Shown piece by piece: positions 58,948 to 64,000 of a stretch of DNA of 64,000 nt. The notes beneath the pieces were generated by a model, which was not told the DNA's origin, made no database searches, and saw nothing but the letters and a program-made list of their open reading frames with translations. Position 1 is the stretch's first letter. The number at the start of each line of letters is the position of its first letter. Origin of the DNA: Stutzerimonas stutzeri (GTDB lineage: Bacteria > Pseudomonadota > Gammaproteobacteria > Pseudomonadales > Pseudomonadaceae); assembly GCF_024451105.1 (NCBI RefSeq), contig NZ_JANGEY010000007.1, positions 124,001-188,000 of the forward strand. Direction: 5' to 3'. The position numbers were made by a program, and so were the translations under genes.

Positions 58948-60072
58948 TCAGAGCAGGCGCAGCAGCACCTCCTCGGCGGGGGTGCAGGGCAGGCGGTGGC
59001 TGGCCGCCACGCCGGCGTTGGTGAGCACGCCGGCGGCGACGTTGAGGCCGTTGCGCAGGTGCACGTCCTCCTCGAGGGCACGCCGCGTGCCCTTGCCGGC
59101 CAGGGTGATGACGAAGGGCAGGGTGGCGTTGTTCAGCGCCAGGGTCGAGGTGCGCGCCACACCGCCGGGCATGTTGGTCACGCAGTAGTGCACCACCTCG
59201 TCGACCAGGTAGGTCGGCTGGGTGTGCGAGGTCGGCCGCGAGGTCTCGGCGCAGCCGCCCTGGTCGATGGCCACGTCGACCAGCACCGCGCCGGCCTTCA
59301 TCTGCCGCACCATGCCGGCGCTGATCAGCTTGGGCGCCGCGGCGCCGGGAATCAGCACGCTGCCGATCACCAGGTCGGCCGCCAGCACCTGCTCGCTGAC
59401 CGCCGCGCGGGTGGAATACAGGGTGGCGATGCGGTTGCCGAACTGCGCATCCAGGCGGCGCAGCGCGTCCATGTTCTGGTCGAGGATGGTCACGTCGGCG
59501 CCCAGGCCGATGGCCATGGCCGCGGCATGGCTGCCGACCACGCCGCCGCCGAGGATCACCACCTTGCCCGGCGCCACCCCCGGCACCCCGCCGAGCAGCA
59601 CGCCGCGCCCGCCGCGGGACTTCTCCAGGCAGCTGGCGCCGACCTGGATCGACATGCGCCCGGCCACCTCGGACATCGGCGCCAGCAGCGGCAGGCGGCC
59701 GTGGGCGTCGGTGACCGTCTCGTAGGCGATGCAGGTGGCGCCGCTGGCCAGCAGCTCGTCGGTCTGCGGCCGGTCGGGCGCCAGGTGCAGGTAGGTGAAC
59801 AGGGTGTGCTGCGGGCCGAGGCGGGCCCGCTCGGAGGCCAGCGGTTCCTTGACCTTGACGATCAGCTCGGCCTCGGCGAACACCTCCTCGGCATCCGCGG
59901 CGATCCGCGCGCCGGCCTTGGCGTAGTCGTCGTCACTGAAGCCGATGGCCGCGCCGGCCAGGGTCTCCACCCAGACCGGATGGCCGAGCGCGCGCAGCTC
60001 GGCCACCGACTGCGGGGTCAGGCCGACGCGGTATTCGTGGTTCTTGATCTCCCTCGGTACGCCGATGCGCAT
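58948..60072 (-). CDS. ald: Alanine dehydrogenase
   Basis: A 374-residue NAD-dependent L-alanine dehydrogenase (pyruvate amination or alanine catabolism). Signature segments are MRIGVPREIKNHEYRVGLTP, VKVKEPLASER, FTYLHLAPD, the nucleotide loop VVILGGGVVGSHAA, and VDVAIDQGGCAETSRPTSH near residue 265. The ATG at 60072 has a GGGAGAAC site. It converges on dmpR with a parS site filling the gap; no Lrp/BkdR-type regulator gene is adjacent. Confidence 0.95.
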   Translation of the reverse strand: MRIGVPREIKNHEYRVGLTPQSVAELRALGHPVWVETLAGAAIGFSDDDYAKAGARIAADAEEVFAEAELIVKVKEPLASERARLGPQHTLFTYLHLAPDRPQTDELLASGATCIAYETVTDAHGRLPLLAPMSEVAGRMSIQVGASCLEKSRGGRGVLLGGVPGVAPGKVVILGGGVVGSHAAAMAIGLGADVTILDQNMDALRRLDAQFGNRIATLYSTRAAVSEQVLAADLVIGSVLIPGAAAPKLISAGMVRQMKAGAVLVDVAIDQGGCAETSRPTSHTQPTYLVDEVVHYCVTNMPGGVARTSTLALNNATLPFVITLAGKGTRRALEEDVHLRNGLNVAAGVLTNAGVAASHRLPCTPAEEVLLRLL

Positions 60073-60226
60073 GGCAGTTCTCCCTGGCTGCTCTTGTTCC
60101 CTTGAGCCTAGCACGGTGCCCGCATCCGGCCGGCCGCCGCGTTGGTCCGCAGGCCGGCGGCAGGCTTTGACGACGGCGGGGCGGCTGCGGCCTAATGCGC
60201 CTCCGCCGTTCCGTCCGAGAGCCGCC

Positions 60227-61120
60227 ATGTCCGCCCCCTCGCCAAGCGCCGTCGCCCCGCGCCCCAGCACCCTGCACCTGCCGCCGGGCGACTGGCCGAC
60301 GGTACTCGACTGCCTGTGCGCACGCTTCCCGGCCATCGACCGCGCCAGCTGGCTGTCGCGCATGCAGCGCGGCAAGGTGCTGGACGGCGAGGGGCGGGCG
60401 CTCGACCCGGCGCATCCCTACCGCGAGGGCCTGCGCGTGCACTACTTCCGCGAGGTGGCGCAGGAGACGCCGATCCCCTTCGTCGAGCAGATCCTCCACC
60501 ACGACGAGCACCTGCTGGTGGTGGACAAGCCGCACTTCCTGCCGGTGATCCCCTCCGGCGGCTGGGTCGAGCAGACCCTGCTGGCGCGCCTGACCCGCCG
60601 CCTTGGCAATCCGCAGCTGGTGCCGCTGCACCGCATCGACCGCCACACCGCCGGGCTGGTGCTGTTCTCCACCAATCCGGACAGCCGCGACCGCTACCAC
60701 GCGCTGTTCCGCGAGCGGCAGATCGACAAACGCTACGAGGCCATCGCCCCGGCGCTGCCGCAGCTCGACTTCCCGTACCGCCACCAGAGTCGCATGGTGC
60801 GCGGCGAGCCGTTCTTCCGCATGCAGGAGGCGCCCGGCGCGCCGAACAGCGAGACGCGGCTGGAGGTACTCGAGCGCAACGGCGCGCTGTGGCGCTACGC
60901 GCTGTTCCCGGTCACCGGTCGCCAGCACCAGCTGCGCGTGCACCTCAGCGCCCTCGGCGCGCCGATCTGCAACGACCCGTTCTACCCGGTGGCGCAGCCG
61001 GCCGACGCTGCCGACGACTATTCCCGCCCGCTCAAGCTGCTGGCCCGCGCGCTGCGCTTTTGCGACCCGCTGAGCGGCGTCGAGCGCGAGTTCGCCAGTC
61101 GCCTGCAGCTGGACTGGTGA
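60227..61120 (+). CDS. RluA-family pseudouridine synthase
   Basis: A 297-residue enzyme with the catalytic aspartate in LHRIDRHTAGLVLFS (about 133-147) and RHQLRVHLSALGAPI-type C-terminal motif (GRQHQLRVHL). It resembles the RluA subgroup members found singly in pseudomonads, but the RNA target (23S rRNA or tRNA) cannot be assigned. No S4 domain is seen at the N-terminus. It is divergent from ald across about 150 bases. Confidence 0.88.
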   Translation: MSAPSPSAVAPRPSTLHLPPGDWPTVLDCLCARFPAIDRASWLSRMQRGKVLDGEGRALDPAHPYREGLRVHYFREVAQETPIPFVEQILHHDEHLLVVDKPHFLPVIPSGGWVEQTLLARLTRRLGNPQLVPLHRIDRHTAGLVLFSTNPDSRDRYHALFRERQIDKRYEAIAPALPQLDFPYRHQSRMVRGEPFFRMQEAPGAPNSETRLEVLERNGALWRYALFPVTGRQHQLRVHLSALGAPICNDPFYPVAQPADAADDYSRPLKLLARALRFCDPLSGVEREFASRLQLDW

Positions 61121-61133
61121 CCTGGAGTCCGCC

Positions 61134-61493
61134 ATGCCCGCCAACCTGTTCGATCCACTGCCCGATGCCCACGCCGGCGAATGCTTCGACGACCTGCTCA
61201 GGCGTCCCGGCTGCCGTGTCGAGCGCATCGTCTCCCACGGCCAGTCCAGCCCGCCGGGCTTCTGGTACGACCAGGCCTGGGACGAATGGGTGCTGCTGCT
61301 CGCCGGCCACGCCGTGCTGCGCCTGGCCTCGCACAGCCAGCCGGTCGAGCTGCGCCCCGGCAACCACCTGCTGATCCCCGCCGGCGAACGCCACCGGGTC
61401 GAGGCCACCGCCGCCGATCAGCCGACCGTGTGGCTGGCGGTGCACTGCGGCGAGCCGGACGGGATCGACACGGGGGCGCAGCCCAGCAGTTAA
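61134..61493 (+). CDS. Small cupin-domain protein
   Basis: A 119-residue single cupin. Motif 1 is approximated by SSPPGFWYDQAWDEWVLLLAGHAVLRL (core YDQAWDEWVLLLAG) and motif 2 by LRPGNHLLIPAGERHRVEAT, so a metal site of His/Glu type is plausible. It follows the pseudouridine synthase gene by 13 bases and is 31 bases before the DyP peroxidase gene, suggesting one transcript. Function not assignable. Confidence 0.85.
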   Translation: MPANLFDPLPDAHAGECFDDLLRRPGCRVERIVSHGQSSPPGFWYDQAWDEWVLLLAGHAVLRLASHSQPVELRPGNHLLIPAGERHRVEATAADQPTVWLAVHCGEPDGIDTGAQPSS

Positions 61494-61524
61494 GATGGCG
61501 GCTTTCCGTCTACAGGAGTTGCCC

Positions 61525-62391
61525 ATGACGCCTTGCCAGCCCGGCATCCTCGCCAGCCCCGTCCCGCCGCAGGCCTGCCACCTGTTCTTCGCCCTCGACT
61601 CCGCCGAGGCCCTGCCGGCCGCCCTCGACCGCCTGAGCCAGCTGGCCGATGGCGAGGCCTGCGTGGTCGGCTTCGGCGCCTCGCTGCTGCACGCCCTCGG
61701 CCGGCGGATCGACGGGCTGCGCAGCTTCCCCCTGCTCGACGGGGCTGCGGTGGACATCCCCTCCACCCAGCACGCCCTGTGGTGCTGGCTGCGCGGCGAC
61801 GACCGCGGCGAACTGCTGCACCGCCGCCGCGCGCTGACCACCGTCCTGGCTCCGGCGCTGCGCCTGATGCAGCGCACCGACGCCTTCCGCTATCGCGATG
61901 GCCACGACCTGACCGGCTACGAGGACGGCACCGAGAACCCGCTGGGCGAGGCGGCCATCGCCGCCGCCTGCGCCGCCGACGGCGGCAGCTTCGCCGCCAT
62001 CCAGCACTGGGTCCACGACCTCGACCACTTCCAGCGTCTGCCGCAGGCCGAGCAGGACCACATCATCGGCCGCCGGCAGAGCGACAACGAGGAGCTCGAC
62101 GACGCCCCGGAGTCCGCCCACGTCAAGCGCACCGCCCAGGAGAGCTTCGCCCCGGAAGCCTTCGTGCTGCGCCGCTCCATGCCGTTCGGCGACGGCGAGC
62201 AGGCCGGCCTGCTGTTCCTCGCCTTCGGTCACTCCTTCGCCGCCTTCGAGGCCCAGCTCAGGCGCATGGCCGGCCTCGAGGACGGCATCGTCGACGCACT
62301 GTTCCGCTTCAGCCGGCCGACCACGGGCGGCTACTACTGGTGTCCGCCGCTGGCAGATGGCCGGCTGGACCTGCGGGCGCTGCTGGGCTGA
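61525..62391 (+). CDS. DyP-type haem peroxidase
   Basis: A 288-residue Dyp-type peroxidase of the short bacterial (B-like) group. The distal GXXDG motif is GYEDG (131-135), the proximal haem histidine is probably His199 (SAHVKRT) and the distal arginine lies in VLRRSMPFGDG (about 216-217). There is no Tat or Sec signal, so it is cytosolic unless packed in an encapsulin, and no encapsulin gene is visible. TACAGGAGTT precedes the ATG. It would oxidise dyes or phenols with hydrogen peroxide; the natural substrate is unknown. Confidence 0.92.
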   Translation: MTPCQPGILASPVPPQACHLFFALDSAEALPAALDRLSQLADGEACVVGFGASLLHALGRRIDGLRSFPLLDGAAVDIPSTQHALWCWLRGDDRGELLHRRRALTTVLAPALRLMQRTDAFRYRDGHDLTGYEDGTENPLGEAAIAAACAADGGSFAAIQHWVHDLDHFQRLPQAEQDHIIGRRQSDNEELDDAPESAHVKRTAQESFAPEAFVLRRSMPFGDGEQAGLLFLAFGHSFAAFEAQLRRMAGLEDGIVDALFRFSRPTTGGYYWCPPLADGRLDLRALLG

Positions 62392-62500
62392 GGCTGCGGG
62401 CCAGCACTCGGCTCGCGCGCCATGGACAGTTCACTGGCAGCCGGAGCCGCACCGCCCCAGGCATGGTTGGGCACAGAGTCGCTCAAGGCCCGAGCACGGG

Positions 62501-62547
62501 TGTTACCCCACCGCTCCGGGGTTACGGAATCTGGGGTTCCCGGTAAC
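62501..62547 (+). promoter_or_regulatory. Candidate CbrB-type enhancer sites
   Basis: TGTTAC (62501-62506), GGTTAC (62520-62525) and the inverted GGTAAC (62542-62547) are spaced 17-22 bases apart, 77-123 bases upstream of the sigma54 element at 62624. CbrB, the NtrC-type activator of crcZ-family RNAs, is reported to use GTTAC/GTAAC-like repeats; the assignment is from memory. Confidence 0.5.
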
Positions 62548-62623
62548 GGGGACCCCGGCAACAGCCGCATCCCAGCTTGGCCAACAAATCATAAGCCATT
62601 GATTTTAAAGGATTTCAAAAAGT

Positions 62624-62639
62624 TGGCACGGCACCTGCT
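62624..62639 (+). promoter_or_regulatory. Sigma54 promoter of the CrcZ-like RNA
   Basis: TGGCACGGCACCTGCT matches TGGCACG-N4-YTGCW with correct GG/GC spacing. It stands in an AT-rich patch and points into the A-rich RNA, whose first base should be near 62649. Confidence 0.88.
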
Positions 62640-62648
62640 TTATCTTTG

Positions 62649-63020
62649 GCACAACAAAAACAACAACGCTGAACCAACACAACAAGAACAAGACGTAACG
62701 GCTCCAACACAACAAGAACAACAGGGTGGAGGCGCAGCAAACAGATTTTTTTGGAGAGGAGTTGCCCGACAGGGTTCTCCCTCGACCGGACCGAGAACGA
62801 TAAAACTGCCCCGAGGCAGCGGCCAGCACCGGTTGAACCCGCAAGGGTGACGGCGACATCAGCGTCCAAAAAAATACGTTTGTTCTTCAGTCCCGTCTTG
62901 GGACCTCAACCGGGCCATGGAGCCCGGGCGGGCCAGCCAACAAGAACAACAAGCCTGTACACACAAGAAGAACAAAGCACGACCGACTTGAAGGGGGAGC
63001 CTACGGCTCCCCCTTGTGCT
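62649..63020 (+). ncRNA. CrcZ/CrcY/CrcX-type small RNA (Crc/Hfq antagonist)
   Basis: No good reading frame covers this stretch. The predicted RNA starts GCACAACAAAAACAACAACG and carries five A-rich AAnAAnAA-type (CA) motifs, at about 62653-62666, 62680-62692, 62710-62723, 62938-62954 and 62962-62976, the target of the Hfq/Crc repression complex. An 18-base copy (CCAACACAACAAGAACAA) occurs twice, 30 bases apart. A strong hairpin with U-rich tail ends it near 63020, giving about 370 nucleotides, close to the 350-400 of known CrcZ/CrcY. It is not between cbrB and pcnB (the crcZ site), so it is probably the second family member. It would sequester Hfq/Crc and so lift carbon catabolite repression. 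Confidence 0.8.
62991..63015 (+). terminator. Intrinsic terminator of the CrcZ-like RNA
   Basis: AAGGGGGAGCC-TAC-GGCTCCCCCTT is an 11-pair perfect stem followed by GTGCTTTGT. No coding gene ends here, which supports an RNA gene upstream. Confidence 0.9.
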
Positions 63021-63196
63021 TTGTGGCGTTCGTCATGCTGCCGTAGGCGCGCCGTGCCTAACACGTTCCCCCTGCACACACCGATCGCAGGTCCAGCTTC
63101 GCTCCCGCCAGCGCGTTGCTCTCGACGAGCTCGCGGCGCGCATCCATCCCCTCGCCATCCGTTCACCGAGCACTGTGGACAACCTCTGCGCCAGCT

Positions 63197-63454
63197 TCAG
63201 CGACGCAGCAGTCGATCGGCGGACGCAATGATCCTGCGCACCTGGCCCACGGTCTGCGCCGTCAGGGCCATGGCGATATGCGGCCGCAGCTGTCCCTCGA
63301 GAATCTGCGCGTTGTAGACCCTGAGCGCAAACACCACGCTGGCCCGCAGCGGTATATCCACAGCCCTGCTATCCGGCAGGCTCAACCCGGCAGCGTCGAC
63401 CAGCACGCTGGCGAGACCGCCGCCTGGCAGGCAGGCATCCTTCATGTCGTCCAT
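63197..63454 (-). CDS. Small protein of unknown function
   Basis: An 85-residue frame (MDDMKDACLPGGGLASVLVD ... RRIIASADRLLRR) with normal high-GC codon use. A GGAG lies 12 bases before the ATG at 63454, and a TTG further upstream is in frame but would overlap the ribosome site. It is mostly helical by appearance, with no signal peptide and one cysteine. It reads like small DUF-type proteins common in pseudomonad accessory regions, but I cannot name a family. Between it and the RNA terminator (63016-63196) I see nothing. Confidence 0.5.
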   Translation of the reverse strand: MDDMKDACLPGGGLASVLVDAAGLSLPDSRAVDIPLRASVVFALRVYNAQILEGQLRPHIAMALTAQTVGQVRRIIASADRLLRR

Positions 63455-63504
63455 AGGTAACGCTTTCTCCAAGGGTTGCCTTCATTTTCGGCACCCTTCA
63501 GCCG

Positions 63505-63642
63505 CTACTTGAGCCCATGCGCCGCACAGCAGAAAAAACAGAACCCCGGCAGACGGAGGGTCGGCCGGGGTTCTGTCGTCTTGCCTGTGGATAACCAGGT
63601 TATCCACAGATATGCCGTGTCCGTGGGCGCATAAGACTTCAT
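63505..63642 (-). CDS. Possible 45-residue leader or cryptic small ORF
   Basis: The frame starts ATGAAGTCTTATGCG with a strong AAAGGGGTGG ribosome site, but its body is made of two structures: the DnaA-box palindrome (63585-63609) and the terminator hairpin (63539-63575). The peptide ends in a cysteine-rich tail (GFCFFCCAAHGLK). It might be a short leader peptide or the start of a gene cut off by rearrangement. Translation is uncertain. Confidence 0.25.
   Translation of the reverse strand: MKSYAPTDTAYLWITWLSTGKTTEPRPTLRLPGFCFFCCAAHGLK
63533..63575 (-). terminator. Intrinsic terminator, minus strand
   Basis: CAGAACCCCGGC and GCCGGGGTTCTG form a perfect 12-pair stem around a 13-base loop; on the minus strand it runs into six Ts. 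The transcript it ends would come from 63650 or beyond. Confidence 0.85.
63585..63609. other. Perfect palindrome of two DnaA boxes
   Basis: CTGTGGATAACC-A-GGTTATCCACAG: 12-base arms with a single central base, containing the consensus DnaA 9-mers TGTGGATAA (63586-63594) and TTATCCACA (63600-63608). Confidence 0.65.
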
Positions 63643-63673
63643 GGCCACCCCTTTATAAATCAATGACTTACGA

Positions 63674-63752
63674 GCGAAATGGGCACGATTATTGTCATGA
63701 TCGAGCCGCAATAACTGTCATTTTCCGGCGAAATGACCACGATTAGTGTCAT
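63674..63752. mobile_element. Terminal-repeat-like block, possibly an IS21-family end
   Basis: Two 25-base copies (63674-63698 and 63728-63752) share 22 positions, with the form GCGAAATG-xx-CACGATTA-x-TGTCAT; TGTCATTTTC also occurs at 63715 and 63747. Several staggered repeats at an end and TGTCA-type tips are characteristic of IS21-family termini. No transposase gene is inside the window on either side, so it is a remnant or an element cut by the window edge. Confidence 0.4.
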
Positions 63753-64000
63753 TTTCTGCAAGCCCCTGTACCGACCAACCAGCCACCGCCTTGCGCGGTG
63801 CCTGAACCTCTGAGCCACTGCCATCTCGGGGGCCGTGCGGATTGACAAACTGTCAATACAGCTCAGGCTACTGCGATTCTGATCCCTTGGGAACGCTTGC
63901 CACGCCAGCGACGACAGGGATTGTGTCCCAGGAAGTGGTGTAACTGCCCGTGGCGCTAGCAGTCGAGTCTGCGGGGGACTCAGCTGATCACAGCGGACAG
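63753..64000. other. Gene-free end of window
   Basis: No convincing gene. It holds a perfect hairpin ATTGACA-AAC-TGTCAAT (63841-63857), whose TTGACA could also be a -35 element, and a GGAAGTGGTGTAACTGCC-like stretch near 63929-63946 that recalls the ends of some mutator-type (IS256) elements. Both are weak observations. Confidence 0.3.

Noticed and set aside
62422-62850. A 142-codon plus-strand frame covering the start of the A-rich region
   Set aside because: The peptide is poly-N/Q from AACAA repeats, the start lies in the enhancer region without a ribosome site, and the segment is better explained as an RNA gene.
62751-63317. A 188-codon frame through the terminator hairpin
   Set aside because: It runs across an 11-pair terminator and has no ribosome site or recognisable composition.

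Overview
The window comes from a high-GC pseudomonad (Pseudomonas or the Azotobacter side of the family), chromosomal and close to the replication origin. The grounds are the gene order tsaP-dprA-tsaC-qor-hemF-aroE on one strand and def-fmt-rsmB-trkA on the other, followed by the lipid A acyltransferase, glyQ-glyS, gmhB and an LptA-type acyltransferase. Four ParB-binding parS palindromes lie within 20 kb. No tRNA, rRNA or CRISPR array is visible.

Layout. Positions 1-7.5 kb hold a zinc-starvation (Zur-type) cluster: a COG0523 metallochaperone, a remnant of the zinc-free DksA paralogue, folE2, a zinc ABC importer, and spare hisI and pyrC copies, arranged around one divergent Zur box. Positions 7.5-11 kb hold a ferric-siderophore receptor and a PepSY inner-membrane partner. 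Positions 11-21.7 kb hold a TAXI-type TRAP transporter, its sigma54 two-component regulators, and the glutarate genes gcdR/gcdH/CoA-transferase. Positions 21.8-43 kb are conserved origin-proximal housekeeping genes. Positions 43-50 kb are accessory: a PilU-like ATPase, a NIT-domain chemoreceptor, a COG2865-like regulator, a GNAT enzyme and small exported proteins. Positions 50-59 kb carry a catechol meta-cleavage operon with a divergent DmpR-type activator. Positions 59-62.4 kb hold alanine dehydrogenase, a pseudouridine synthase, a cupin and a DyP peroxidase. The last 1.6 kb is mostly non-coding. It holds what looks like a complete CrcZ/CrcY/CrcX-type small RNA gene with its own sigma54 promoter, then DnaA-box palindromes and repeats resembling the end of an IS21-type element.

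How it fits together. Sigma54 control recurs: the TAXI substrate-binding protein, the meta-cleavage operon and the Crc-antagonist RNA each have a -24/-12 element with candidate enhancer sites. The catabolic functions (glutarate, catechol) are of the kind governed by Crc/Hfq, which the small RNA would relieve. The meta-cleavage operon has neither the multicomponent phenol hydroxylase nor the ring-fission hydrolase, although the phenol-sensing residues of its regulator are kept. Many reading frames antisense to these genes are open only because of the high GC content and are not reported.
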